Source: Seongchinamella sediminis
GTDB taxonomy: Bacteria > Pseudomonadota > Gammaproteobacteria > Pseudomonadales > Halieaceae
Assembly: GCF_003457605.1 (NCBI RefSeq)
Contig: NZ_QRAN01000016.1
Location: 40,602 to 104,601 of the forward strand
Length of the DNA: 64,000 bases
Reading direction: 5' to 3'
Shown here in pieces: positions 35,250 to 43,701 of this stretch (the stretch's first letter is position 1; the number at the start of each line of letters is the position of its first letter). The notes beneath the pieces were generated by a model. It was not told the DNA's origin, did not search any database, and saw only the letters and a list, made by a program, of their open reading frames with translations. Both the position numbers and the translations under genes were made by a program.

Positions 35250-35323
35250 GTCCCTATCTGACATTGTTTCGTCCGCTTGGGACTTGCCTTGCCACTGATA
35301 AAGCCTGTGTCACTGGCTAGTAT
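35250..35323 (+). promoter_or_regulatory. Activator site and promoter (site G)
   Basis: GTCCCTATCTGA (35250-35261) and GTCCGCTTGGGA (35271-35282) lie 21 bp apart; exactly 35 bp on is TAGTAT (35318-35323). The half-sites diverge on the right side, but the spacing and the -10 box agree with sites C-F and H. It faces the acyl-CoA dehydrogenase operon at 35365. Confidence 0.58.
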
Positions 35324-35364
35324 GGATAACAGCCTGGTAATAAATCACTACAGAGATAGATGTC

Positions 35365-36543
35365 ATGAATTTTGAATTTTCTGAAGAAGAGTGCCAGTTC
35401 CTGCGCGAGGTCGACGAGTTTCTCGAGGAGAACCGGCATATCGATGTCATGGACGTAACCCGGGAGAACATGGCCCAGGTCTGTGATACACCGGAGCGCC
35501 GCGCCTTCATGAAGAAGATAGCGGAAAAGGGCTGGCTGGGTATCACCTGGCCCAAGGAATACGGTGGCCAGGACGGCGAGGGTTTCTACGAATTCCTGTT
35601 GAATGAAAAACTGTCATCCGTGGGTGCGTCCCAGATCGGCAAGGGGGTGGGCATTGTCGGCAAGACGCTGATCAATGTCGGCTCGGAGAAACTGAAAAAA
35701 GAATTCCTGCCGAAGATCCTCAACGCGGAAATCGAATTTGCCGTCGGCTATTCCGAGCCCAATGCAGGCTCTGACGCGGCGGCCATGCGGCTCAAGGCGG
35801 AGCGCAAGGGTGATGGCTGGGTACTGAACGGCCAGAAGATATTTACCACCTCGGCGCACTTTGCCGACTGGTACTGGGTAGGTGCCCGTACCAACCCTGA
35901 TGTCAAAAAGCATTTCGGCATCTCCCTGTTCCTGGTTCGCATGGACGACCCGGGCCTGACGATTCACCCCATGCCCACGATGGGCGGGGAGCGCACCAAC
36001 GGTGTATTTTTTGACAATGTATTCGTTCACGACGACTACATGGTGGGGGAGGAGAACAAGGGCTTTCAGTACATCGCCGAGGCGCTGGATATCGAGCGTT
36101 TCACCCTGTTCACCATTTCCCCCATCATCGGCCGGGTCAAACTGCTGTGTGACTATGTCAAGCACAACACCAGGGATGGCAAGCCGCTGAAGGACGACCC
36201 GGTGGTGCGCCAGCGGGTGGCGCAACTGGCCACCGAGTGCGAGGTGGCGCGCCTGTTGGGTGTGAAGTTTGTCGATGCGGCCATTGCCGGCAAGACGCCC
36301 ACCTACGAGGCCTCCGCCTACAAATTGTACGCCACCGAGCTGTCACTGCGGGTGGCCAATGCCACCATGGACATACTCGGTCCGGGCGCACAGCTGGCCC
36401 TGGGTACCGAGGATGCGCCGGTCAATGGTCGTGCCGAGAGCTGTTACACCTACACGGTGATCGACACCATCGGCGGCGGCTCATCCGAGGTGCAGAAAAA
36501 CATTATCGCCAAGCGCAAGCTCGGCCTGCCCAAGAACTTCTAG
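35365..36543 (+). CDS. Acyl-CoA dehydrogenase
   Basis: 392 residues with the three-part acyl-CoA dehydrogenase fold. The N-terminal helical domain includes KGWLGITWPKEYGGQDGEGF. The beta domain has FAVGYSEPNAGSDAAAMRLK and GWVLNGQKIFTTSAHFADWY. The C-terminal helical domain ends TIGGGSSEVQKNIIAKRKLG. It oxidises an acyl-CoA at alpha-beta, passing electrons to ETF. Together with the second dehydrogenase at 38818 it may form the heterotetramer seen in steroid side-chain enzymes of the ChsE1-ChsE2 type; that is inference from pairing in one operon. It is the first gene after site G. Confidence 0.92.
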   Translation: MNFEFSEEECQFLREVDEFLEENRHIDVMDVTRENMAQVCDTPERRAFMKKIAEKGWLGITWPKEYGGQDGEGFYEFLLNEKLSSVGASQIGKGVGIVGKTLINVGSEKLKKEFLPKILNAEIEFAVGYSEPNAGSDAAAMRLKAERKGDGWVLNGQKIFTTSAHFADWYWVGARTNPDVKKHFGISLFLVRMDDPGLTIHPMPTMGGERTNGVFFDNVFVHDDYMVGEENKGFQYIAEALDIERFTLFTISPIIGRVKLLCDYVKHNTRDGKPLKDDPVVRQRVAQLATECEVARLLGVKFVDAAIAGKTPTYEASAYKLYATELSLRVANATMDILGPGAQLALGTEDAPVNGRAESCYTYTVIDTIGGGSSEVQKNIIAKRKLGLPKNF

Positions 36544-36563
36544 AAATCGCAAAGGTACTGGCA

Positions 36564-37724
36564 ATGGCATTTCTCGAAGGGTTGACGATACTGGATCTGG
36601 CTAGTGTGGGCCCGGCGGCCCGCGCCTCGCGTATTCTCGCCGATTACGGCATGAAGGTCATCAAGGTTGCACCGGTGGCCGCGCAGGGCGCAAAGCAGAT
36701 TGATCCCGTGTATCACGCCTACGGCGCGGGTCGGGGCATGCAAAAGATCCGGGTCGACCTCAAGTCGGAACAGGGCCAGGCGGCGATTTACAAACTCGCG
36801 GCCAGTGTCGATGTGGTGATGGAGAGTTACCGCCCCGGTGTGGCAAACCGCCTGGGCGTTGGCTACGAGGACATCAGGCAGCACAATCCCGCGATTGTGT
36901 ACTGTTCTACCAGCGGTTATGGCCAGGATGGTCCCTATGCGCAATGGGCGGGCCACGATATCAATTACCTGGCCATGGGTGGGTTTCTCGCCTGTAGCGG
37001 TACCGACAGTGAAGGCCGCCCGGCCATGCCGGGAGCAACCGTGGCCGATAGCGCAGGCGGCGGTATGCATGCGGCGATGGCCATTATCTCCGCTCTGCTG
37101 CATCGTTTTCGCCACGGCGAGGGGGCCTACCTGGATGTCGCGGCAACTGACGGCGTGTTGAGCCTGATGTCACTCTACCTGGACCAGTACACCGCTACCG
37201 GCGTCGAGACCAGGCCCAACAGCGCGGTATTGACCGGGGCCTATGCCTGGTACGGTGTCTACCAGGCCAGTGATGGCGGCGCGGTATCGGTGGGTGCCAT
37301 CGAGCCTCACTTTTTCCGCAACCTCTGCCGTTTGCTGGAACTGGAACAGTTCAACGAGTCCCAGTACGACCTGGCGTTGCAGGAGGAGATGAAAGCCGCG
37401 TTCCGGGACAAGTTCCTGACCCGGCCCCGGGATTTCTGGACCCAACTCCTGGCTGACCAGAGTACCTGTGTCGCACCCGTGCTCAGCATTGCCGAAGTCG
37501 TCGAAGACCGGCACTTCAGGTCGCGTCATACCTTTATGCAGGCCAGACACCCGACCGAGGGCGCGTTCGCCCAACTGGCCCCGGTGCTGGCCGGTTGTGA
37601 TCGCCAGCAGCCGGAACATCATGTGCAGGCGGCCGGCGAGACCAATACCGACGAGGTGCTGTCCGCGGCTGGCTTCGCCCAGGAAGAGATCGCAGCGCTG
37701 AAAGCCGGCGGCTGCGTCGAGTAG
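36564..37724 (+). CDS. Family III CoA-transferase (CaiB/BaiF)
   Basis: 386 residues. ATG 36564 is chosen; the frame is open back to 36237 inside the dehydrogenase gene, but only from 36564 does the family N-terminus FLEGLTILDLASVGPAARAS begin. DYGMKVIKVAPVA follows, then VDLKSEQGQAAIYKL and the catalytic Asp132 in GHDINYLAMGG, a motif also typical of alpha-methylacyl-CoA racemases. So it may be a racemase or a CoA-transferase; the two cannot be parted by sequence reading alone. It is in the operon of the dehydrogenases and MaoC subunits, where a racemase of methyl-branched acyl-CoA would make sense. Confidence 0.82.
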   Translation: MAFLEGLTILDLASVGPAARASRILADYGMKVIKVAPVAAQGAKQIDPVYHAYGAGRGMQKIRVDLKSEQGQAAIYKLAASVDVVMESYRPGVANRLGVGYEDIRQHNPAIVYCSTSGYGQDGPYAQWAGHDINYLAMGGFLACSGTDSEGRPAMPGATVADSAGGGMHAAMAIISALLHRFRHGEGAYLDVAATDGVLSLMSLYLDQYTATGVETRPNSAVLTGAYAWYGVYQASDGGAVSVGAIEPHFFRNLCRLLELEQFNESQYDLALQEEMKAAFRDKFLTRPRDFWTQLLADQSTCVAPVLSIAEVVEDRHFRSRHTFMQARHPTEGAFAQLAPVLAGCDRQQPEHHVQAAGETNTDEVLSAAGFAQEEIAALKAGGCVE

Positions 37725-37738
37725 GAGGAGCCATCGTC

Positions 37739-38263
37739 ATGCCAGATGAAATGCCAGACATTCCGCAGCAGGTGCTGGACCTGATCGACAAGCCCCAGTA
37801 CGAGGAGCACACCGAGTTTGATATCGAGATGGGCTATGTCTACAACACCCTGGCTGCCGTACAGAACGGCAACCCGCTGTACTGGGACAGGGCTGTAGCC
37901 GAGGAGCTGGTGGGCGCGCAGATAGCTCCCCCGACCATGCTGTCTGTCTGGTTTCGGCCGCATTACTGGTCACCGGGCTTCGAGGGCGAGCGCACGGCCC
38001 TGCAAAGCCACTTCGACCTGAAGCGCATCATGGATCTGCCGGAGGCGATTATCGCCGGCAATGAGAGCATTTTCGGCGAGCCAGTAAAAATGGGCGACAA
38101 ACTGACAACATTCCAGGTGCTCAGGTCGGTCAGTGAGGTGAAGACAACCCGCGTTGGCACGGGGCGCTTCTGGGTCATAGACGTCGAGTGCTCGAACCAG
38201 GATGGCGAGCATGTCGGCACTGATATCTACACCTGTTTCGGATACCGGAGGCCTGCCCAATGA
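37739..38263 (+). CDS. MaoC-like dehydratase, FAS1-type N-terminal hot-dog subunit
   Basis: 174 residues of a single hot-dog domain of the MaoC_dehydrat_N kind: EFDIEMGYVYNTLAAVQNGN, then PLYWDRAVAEELVGAQIAPP with TMLSVWFRP, and VKMGDKLTTFQVLRSVSEVK. It lacks the D-x(4)-H pair typical of the active hydratase half, so it is the likely non-catalytic partner. The next gene overlaps by 4 bp (ATGA) and carries the active half. The pair fits an (R)-specific enoyl-CoA hydratase heterodimer, as in ChsH1-ChsH2 of steroid degradation. Confidence 0.8.
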   Translation: MPDEMPDIPQQVLDLIDKPQYEEHTEFDIEMGYVYNTLAAVQNGNPLYWDRAVAEELVGAQIAPPTMLSVWFRPHYWSPGFEGERTALQSHFDLKRIMDLPEAIIAGNESIFGEPVKMGDKLTTFQVLRSVSEVKTTRVGTGRFWVIDVECSNQDGEHVGTDIYTCFGYRRPAQ

Positions 38264-38748
38264 CGGCAACAGCAAGCACGGGAATCACCGCAGACCAGGT
38301 GTCGGTGGGTGATGAATTGCCGGCGCTGGAAGTACCGGTCACTGCGACGACGGTGGTACTCGGTGCCCTGGCCAGCCGCGACTGGCGTCCCATGCATCAC
38401 GACCGGGACTTCGCCATCAACAGGAACGGCGTGAAAGACATATTTATCAACACGCCGAACAACGCGGCCTGGTTCGAGCGCTATGTCACAGACTGGGCCG
38501 GACCCAAGGGTCGCCTGGGCAGGATGAAGTTCAAGATGAGCAGTTCGGTCTTTCCCGGCGACCTGATGGTGATGTCCGGCACGGTGGAAAATATCAGCAC
38601 AGATGATAGCGGCTGTTGCTGGCTGGACCTGCAGCTGGCGGTTTCCGTCAGCGGCGAGGTCTCGACCGCCTGCAAGGCCAGGGTGGCCATCCCGGCGGAT
38701 GCCACTGACAATCCCTGGCAACGCAGGGGTGAGCGATGGCAACCCTAG
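38260..38748 (+). CDS. MaoC-like (R)-enoyl-CoA hydratase, catalytic hot-dog subunit
   Basis: 162 residues. The hot-dog core has VSVGDELPALEVPVTATTVV, the active-site segment SRDWRPMHHDRDFA with Asp and His in the hydratase-2 arrangement, and PGDLMVMSGTVENISTDDSG. It hydrates a trans-enoyl-CoA with (R) stereochemistry. It is translationally coupled (ATGA overlap) to the upstream non-catalytic hot-dog subunit, and lies just before the second acyl-CoA dehydrogenase, whose product would be its substrate. Confidence 0.83.
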   Translation: MTATASTGITADQVSVGDELPALEVPVTATTVVLGALASRDWRPMHHDRDFAINRNGVKDIFINTPNNAAWFERYVTDWAGPKGRLGRMKFKMSSSVFPGDLMVMSGTVENISTDDSGCCWLDLQLAVSVSGEVSTACKARVAIPADATDNPWQRRGERWQP

Positions 38749-38817
38749 CGCGCCCGGGTAACGAATGATTTCTCCGTCAACACACACGATATAGAAAATT
38801 TCAAAGAGGCATGTTCA

Positions 38818-39969
38818 ATGGATCTCAATTTTACTGAAGAGCAGCACATCCTGCGGGACATGGTGCGCAGCATGGTCGAGGACCACAGTACCACCGGGAC
38901 TGTCCGCGAGATGGAGCATGATGAAATCGGCATTCCCGCCGGCCTCTGGGCACAGATGAAAGACATGGGCCTGCTCAGCATCATGCTGCCGGAAGAGTAC
39001 GGCGGCATCGGCCTGGATATGGTCGACTGTGCGCTGATTTACGAGGAACTGGGGCGCGGCCTGGCGCCCGGTCCGCATTTTGTCAGTTCGGTTATCTCGT
39101 TGGGGGCTATTGCCCGCGGTGGCAGCGAGGACCAGAAGAGTGAGTTGTTGCCGCAGCTGGGCAGTGGCGAACTGATCGTGGCGCCGGCCTGGTTGGAGCC
39201 CGGTAACAGCTTCAGCCCGGAAGGGGTGCAGATGCGCGCCGTGGCCGGGGATAAGGGCTTTACCCTCAATGGCGTCAAGCGCCATGTGTTCTACGCGAAA
39301 GCGGCGCACAAGCTGTTGGTGCTGGCGCGAACCGGTGATGCTGTCGACGCAGTGGACCTGTTTCTGGTCGATATCGATGCTCCCGGAGTAGAACTCGAGC
39401 AGCAGCAGTCCATGGCCTACGATACCCAGTACAAGGTGACCTTCAACGATGTCACCGTGCCCGCTGCCAATCAGCTCGAGGGCGGCTGGGCCACCTGGCA
39501 CCAGGTGTTGCTGGACGGCTGTATCCTGCAGGCGGCGTTCGCGGTGGGCGCGGCCCAGAAAGCGCTGGATATCACCGTCCAGTACTCCAAGGAGCGCGAG
39601 CAGTTTGACAAGCCCATCGGCTCGTTCCAGGCGCTGGCGCACTATATGGCCGACGCCCAGGTGGAGATTACCGGCGCCCAGGTGCTGGTCTGGGAGGCGG
39701 CCTGGGCCCACCGCGAAGGCAAGTCGATCGAACGCCTGGCGCCGATGGCGAAGCTGTTCTGCTGTAATGCCAACCGCGACGCCACGGCCAAGTGTGAACA
39801 GATCCACGGTGGCTACGGTTTCACCATGGAATACGATATCCAGCTGTTTTTCCGTCGCGCCAAGCAGCAGCAGATGAACTGGCTGGACTCACGGGCACTG
39901 GAGGACCTGATTTCCGCGGATGTGCTGGACAACGCCGAGATCACCATCGCGGACCCGTTCAAGGTGTAG
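38818..39969 (+). CDS. Acyl-CoA dehydrogenase
   Basis: 383 residues. MDLNFTEEQHILRDMVRSMV, then MLPEEYGGIGLDMVDCALIY, VAPAWLEPGNSFSPEGVQMR, and IHGGYGFTMEYDIQLFFRRA near the C-terminus. The FAD-contact segment that reads G-Q-K-x-F-T-S in classical enzymes reads GVKRHVFYAKAAHKLLVLAR, so it is a divergent member. It may pair with the dehydrogenase at 35365 in an alpha2-beta2 enzyme like ChsE1-ChsE2. It follows the MaoC hydratase genes in the site G operon and precedes a DUF2889 gene. Confidence 0.9.
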   Translation: MDLNFTEEQHILRDMVRSMVEDHSTTGTVREMEHDEIGIPAGLWAQMKDMGLLSIMLPEEYGGIGLDMVDCALIYEELGRGLAPGPHFVSSVISLGAIARGGSEDQKSELLPQLGSGELIVAPAWLEPGNSFSPEGVQMRAVAGDKGFTLNGVKRHVFYAKAAHKLLVLARTGDAVDAVDLFLVDIDAPGVELEQQQSMAYDTQYKVTFNDVTVPAANQLEGGWATWHQVLLDGCILQAAFAVGAAQKALDITVQYSKEREQFDKPIGSFQALAHYMADAQVEITGAQVLVWEAAWAHREGKSIERLAPMAKLFCCNANRDATAKCEQIHGGYGFTMEYDIQLFFRRAKQQQMNWLDSRALEDLISADVLDNAEITIADPFKV

Positions 39970-39991
39970 CGTCCCGGCGCTCGCGGCATTG

Positions 39992-40786
39992 ATGAACAGA
40001 AGGTTGGTAGTGAAGGTGAGTACTCCGGACGGGGGCTTCGCCTTTGACAATCCCGACTACGGGAACGGTGTCTACCGGCGTCGCATTCGTCTCGTGAATT
40101 CGGCCGGGCAGGTGCGCGCCGAACTCGAGGATACCACCCACGCCTTCAGGTTGACCCTGGTGCATGCATTAGCACGGGTCACCGATGTTGTCGCAGAGCC
40201 CATTCGCTACCCGTTCAATACCTGCCCGGGCGCTGTCGATCAGCTGCAGCCGCTACTCGGCTGCCACATCGGGGCCGCCGCTGGCGAAAGCCGTCGCCGG
40301 TTGGACCCGGGACAGAACTGTACCCATCTGTACGACCTGGCCCTGTTAGCGCTTGCGCATGCGCGGAGGGACGACCGGGAAAGGGTCTACGACATTACTG
40401 TACCCGATGAAAAAGGCAGCACCAGCCGGATCAGTGTCGCCCGTGACGGGATTGTGATCCATGCCTGGCAGGTCGATTCCCACTGTGTGGCGAGCCCGCG
40501 GGAGTTTGCCGGACAGCCCCTGAAAAAGGGCTTTTATCACTGGGCCTCGGCAGCGTTCTGCGGTGACCGGCTTGAGGCTGCCCAGGTTCTGCAGCGAGGT
40601 TATTTCGTGGCGCAGTCCAGGCGCCAGGATTATATGAATGCGGGTGGTCGGCCGGCAACGGCGGACAGAATGCCCGATGGCGCCTGTTACAGCTACAACA
40701 CCGGTGTTGTGGAGCGAGCTGTGCACACGGCGGGGATGGGGAGGGATTTTAGCAACAGGCAGGATGATCTGCTCAGGTTCATTTGA
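39992..40786 (+). CDS. DUF2889-like protein
   Basis: 264 residues from ATG 39992; the open frame begins at 39920 within the dehydrogenase gene. It resembles DUF2889: the opening NPDYGNGVYRRRIRLVNSAG, the strand VRAELEDTTHAFRLTLVHAL, IRYPFNTCPGAVDQLQPLLG, then LDPGQNCTHLYDLALLALAH and WQVDSHCVASPREFAGQPLK. The conserved Cys/His (CPGA, NCTHL, SHC) could bind a metal. No enzymatic role is known for the family, but its place right after the acyl-CoA dehydrogenase suggests work on the same substrate. Confidence 0.65.
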   Translation: MNRRLVVKVSTPDGGFAFDNPDYGNGVYRRRIRLVNSAGQVRAELEDTTHAFRLTLVHALARVTDVVAEPIRYPFNTCPGAVDQLQPLLGCHIGAAAGESRRRLDPGQNCTHLYDLALLALAHARRDDRERVYDITVPDEKGSTSRISVARDGIVIHAWQVDSHCVASPREFAGQPLKKGFYHWASAAFCGDRLEAAQVLQRGYFVAQSRRQDYMNAGGRPATADRMPDGACYSYNTGVVERAVHTAGMGRDFSNRQDDLLRFI

Positions 40787-40863
40787 TCTTGCTCGGTCAG
40801 GGTGATACAGACCGGCCGTAGCAGGCAGCGTGCATGAAGAGGCAGGAAAGACGAGGAATCAGT

Positions 40864-42075
40864 ATGTCCAGTGGAGCTTTAGATGGCATTAAGGTCGTGG
40901 ACTTCGGCCAGATGGTTTCGGCCCCCTTCTGCGCCAAATTATTCAGTGATTACGGTGCAGATGTTATCAAGGTGGAACTGCCAGCAGGGGATGCAGCACG
41001 CAGAACCGGCCCCTTTCCGCAGGATATACCCCACCTGGAAAAGAGCGGCCTGTTTTTTGTGAACAACAGCAACAAGCGAGGTATCACCTGCGACGTCGCC
41101 ACCGCGGCGGGGAAAAAGCTCTTTCTGCGCCTGCTCGAGTGGGCCGACGTGCTGATTGAGAATAACCTGCCGCGGCAAATGTTGGATTGGGGCCTGGATT
41201 GGGACACCCTCTCCAGCGTGAATGAAAACCTCGTTGTCATCTCTATCACCCCCTTTGGGCAAACGGGGCCCTACAGTGGCTGGAATGCCTACGATCTCAA
41301 CGCCTATCATCTGTCGGGCGCGAGCAGCCGTTACTGCGGTCGGCCGGGAGAGCCGCCGCTGGAGCACGGGACCTTTTCTGCCGACTACTTTGGCGCTGTA
41401 AGCGCTGCCTCCTGGGGGCTGGCCGCCGTTTATGGACGCGAACTGGCGGGTGGTGGGCAGCAACTGGATGTCTCCTGTGCCGAGGCGATCGCCGCCGCAT
41501 TTGTCGGCGGCCAGAATATTGGCGGTTATGCCCAGGATGGCCGTTTCGACAGCCGCACCGGTGTCGGTATGCCCCAGGGCGCACCGGCGACCATCTTGCC
41601 CTGTAAGGATGGTCACGTGTGGATGCTGGCGCTGGAAGTGGGCCAGTGGCAGGGTCTCAAGAAGGTGATGGGTAACCCGGATTGGGCAGATATAGAACTG
41701 TTCGATGACATGCTGTCGCGGGCGCAGAATGCCGACCTGATTTACCCGTTCATCGAAGAATGGACCATGCAGCACGACAAAATGGAAATCATGGAAAAGT
41801 GCCAGCAGGCGGGCTGCCCCATTACGGCGGTATTTACCGTGGCCGAGGCGGCCGAGCAGCCGCACCTGGCGGCGCGGGACTACTTTGTCGATATCGAACA
41901 CCCGGAACTGGGCAGGGTGAAAAACCTCGGAGCGCCGTTCAAGTTACCCGCAAGCCCCGGTGGCCCGCTCTCGGCCGCGCCGCTGTTGGGGCAACACAAT
42001 GCCGAGGTCTATGGCGAGATCCTGGGCTTGAGCGACGATGACATCACGGAGCTCAAGTCCGATGCCATCATCTAG
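40864..42075 (+). CDS. Family III CoA-transferase (CaiB/BaiF)
   Basis: 403 residues from ATG 40864, preceded by GACGAGGAA; an upstream in-frame ATG at 40834 is less likely. ALDGIKVVDFGQMVSAPFCA, then DYGADVIKVELPAGDAARR, NNSNKRGITCDVATAAGKKL, and the catalytic Asp144 in YDLNAYHLSGASS. It is followed 43 bp later by another CoA-transferase that lacks the aspartate, so a catalytic/non-catalytic heteromer like BbsF-BbsE is plausible. Its TAG stop forms part of stem-loop repeat copy 2. Confidence 0.86.
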   Translation: MSSGALDGIKVVDFGQMVSAPFCAKLFSDYGADVIKVELPAGDAARRTGPFPQDIPHLEKSGLFFVNNSNKRGITCDVATAAGKKLFLRLLEWADVLIENNLPRQMLDWGLDWDTLSSVNENLVVISITPFGQTGPYSGWNAYDLNAYHLSGASSRYCGRPGEPPLEHGTFSADYFGAVSAASWGLAAVYGRELAGGGQQLDVSCAEAIAAAFVGGQNIGGYAQDGRFDSRTGVGMPQGAPATILPCKDGHVWMLALEVGQWQGLKKVMGNPDWADIELFDDMLSRAQNADLIYPFIEEWTMQHDKMEIMEKCQQAGCPITAVFTVAEAAEQPHLAARDYFVDIEHPELGRVKNLGAPFKLPASPGGPLSAAPLLGQHNAEVYGEILGLSDDDITELKSDAII

Positions 42076-42105
42076 GGTCAACCCAGTTAGTGTGAACAGG
42101 CCGTA
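42073..42105 (+). repeat. Stop-codon stem-loop repeat, copy 2
   Basis: TAGGGTC (42073-42079) pairs with GGCCGTA (42099-42105) with one mismatch and one G-T wobble. The loop contains CAGTTAGTGTGAAC. TAG is the stop of the preceding CoA-transferase and the element ends 13 bp before the next start. Confidence 0.65.
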
Positions 42106-42118
42106 GGAGGCGACAATC

Positions 42119-43339
42119 ATGGCAAAGGCACTTCCGTTAAAAGGTGTTCGCGTTGTCAATTTCGGCTGGGTCTGGGCCGGCCCTGTGACCGGCCAGACGC
42201 TGGCTTTTCTCGGCGCCGAGGTTCTGAAAATCGAATCCCGGGCGCGGGTGGATATGACGCGCAACCTGCCGCCCTATGCCGGCGGTGAACCGGGCTTCAA
42301 TCGCAGCCTCTCCAATCATGCCTGCTGGGCCGGGAACGGCTCGGTGTCGCTCAACCTGAAGGAGCCGGAAGCAAAACAGCTGGCGTTTGACCTGATTGCT
42401 ACCGCTGATGTGGTGATAGAGAATTTCGGCCCCGGAGTGATGGAAAGCATGGGGTTTGGCTACGCTGAGCTGCGCAAGGTCAAAGCGGATATCGTGCTTT
42501 GTTCGATGCCCGGGGCCGGGCTCTACGGTCCCTTCAGGAATGTTCGCACCTACGGCCTCAGCCTGACTTCCACCACCGGGCTGGACAGCCTGGTGGGCTA
42601 CAAGAACGGTGGGCCGATACCGGTGGAGAATGCGTATTCAGACCCTTTCGTCGGTATTTTCAGTGCCTTTGCCATTCTTACCGCCCTCAATCACCGTCGC
42701 AATAGCGGTGCGGGACAGCACATCGACTTCTCCCAGCAGGAAGCGATCATGCAGATGATTGGCCCGGACTATATGGATTACGTGCTGAACGGTCGCTGCG
42801 CCGGGCCGAAAGGCAATGAGCACCCGCTGGCCGCGGCGGCACCCCACGGGGTATTTCCCTGTGCCGGCGATGATCGCTGGATCAGCCTGGCCGTACCCTC
42901 GGAAGAGGAATGGCTGGCGCTGAAGGCGGCGATGAACGAACCGGCCTGGGCTAACGAGGAGGCCTTCGCCACCCTGCGCGATCGTCTCGACAACATCGAT
43001 GAACTGCATGCCCAGGTAGCGCAATGGACTGCCGGGTTCGATGACTATCAGCTGGCGGAAAAACTGCAAGCGCTCGGTGTTGCTGCGGCGCCGGTGCTCA
43101 ATGTGGCCGATCTGTTCAACAGCCCGCATTACAAAGCCCGGGGCACCTATATAGAGGTGACCCATCCGCTGGGATTCAACGAGACAATCTATGGCGCCTA
43201 CGTGAAAACCAGCCGCACGGAGGCCGATATCAAACCCGGCCCCTGGCTGGGACAGGACAATGATCGGGTGTTCAAGGGTATTCTCGGCCTGGATGACGAG
43301 CGCTACCAAAGCCTGGTGGACAACAAGGTAATCTACTAG
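42119..43339 (+). CDS. Family III CoA-transferase (CaiB/BaiF), aspartate-less
   Basis: 406 residues: LKGVRVVNFGWVWAGPVTGQ, then LGAEVLKIESRARVDMTRNL, NGSVSLNLKEPEAKQLAFDL. The place of the catalytic aspartate reads glycine (Gly146 in RTYGLSLTSTTGL), as in subunits that depend on a partner. It directly follows the aspartate-bearing gene at 40864. By analogy with succinyl-CoA:benzylsuccinate CoA-transferase it may be the non-catalytic half of a heteromer. The ribosome site GTAGGAGG is strong. Its TAG stop opens repeat copy 3. Confidence 0.85.
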   Translation: MAKALPLKGVRVVNFGWVWAGPVTGQTLAFLGAEVLKIESRARVDMTRNLPPYAGGEPGFNRSLSNHACWAGNGSVSLNLKEPEAKQLAFDLIATADVVIENFGPGVMESMGFGYAELRKVKADIVLCSMPGAGLYGPFRNVRTYGLSLTSTTGLDSLVGYKNGGPIPVENAYSDPFVGIFSAFAILTALNHRRNSGAGQHIDFSQQEAIMQMIGPDYMDYVLNGRCAGPKGNEHPLAAAAPHGVFPCAGDDRWISLAVPSEEEWLALKAAMNEPAWANEEAFATLRDRLDNIDELHAQVAQWTAGFDDYQLAEKLQALGVAAAPVLNVADLFNSPHYKARGTYIEVTHPLGFNETIYGAYVKTSRTEADIKPGPWLGQDNDRVFKGILGLDDERYQSLVDNKVIY

Positions 43340-43369
43340 GGCCAACCCAGTTAGTGTTAACAGGCCCTG
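43337..43369 (+). repeat. Stop-codon stem-loop repeat, copy 3
   Basis: AGGGCC (43338-43343) pairs perfectly with GGCCCT (43363-43368). The loop contains the inner pair GTTA/TAAC around GTGT. TAG (43337-43339) is the stop of the CoA-transferase. It is the closest copy to the one at 42073, 1.26 kb away. Confidence 0.65.
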
Positions 43370-43701
43370 GCTTACAGCGGCGCTCCAGCAATGCCGGCGA
43401 CCGGCAATCGGGGCGTTTTATCCCTGTTTTTTTATACGGTATTCCGTTCGCCATTTTTCCGTGGAAAAGTCGCTGGCAAAGCTGTTCCTGACAGTCGTTC
43501 CTCTTGTCCTCCTCTCATACAGCTTTGTCCCTTATTGAAACTGGCTATTAAGCCGCATGGACGCAACTCGCTTTAGACTGGGAACCGTAACACATGGGCC
43601 TGTGACTGCTGCGCGACAGCACACAGGCTCGCGCAATGTCAGCCGCTTGTCGGCGCCGTGAAAGCCACTTGCAGGATAAGAGTAATTGAGGGAGACACCG
43701 G
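43340..43701. other. Intergenic region upstream of TonB receptor
   Basis: The 362 bp contain repeat copy 3 at the left end, a T-rich stretch near 43429-43460 (TTTTTTTATACGG) and activator site H at 43506-43579. The last 120 bp are the probable leader of the receptor gene. No gene is seen. Confidence 0.6.
43506..43579 (+). promoter_or_regulatory. Activator site and promoter (site H)
   Basis: GTCCTCCTCTCA (43506-43517) and GTCCCTTATTGA (43527-43538), 21 bp apart, are followed after exactly 35 bp by TAGACT (43574-43579). The first half-site is degenerate to the right of GTCC; the second fits well. It faces the TonB receptor at 43702, tying uptake to the catabolic genes. Confidence 0.65.

Noticed and set aside
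40787..40863. Possible tandem site before the CoA-transferase at 40864
   Set aside because: Only a gapped GGCAGGATGA-like match is present and the second half is absent.
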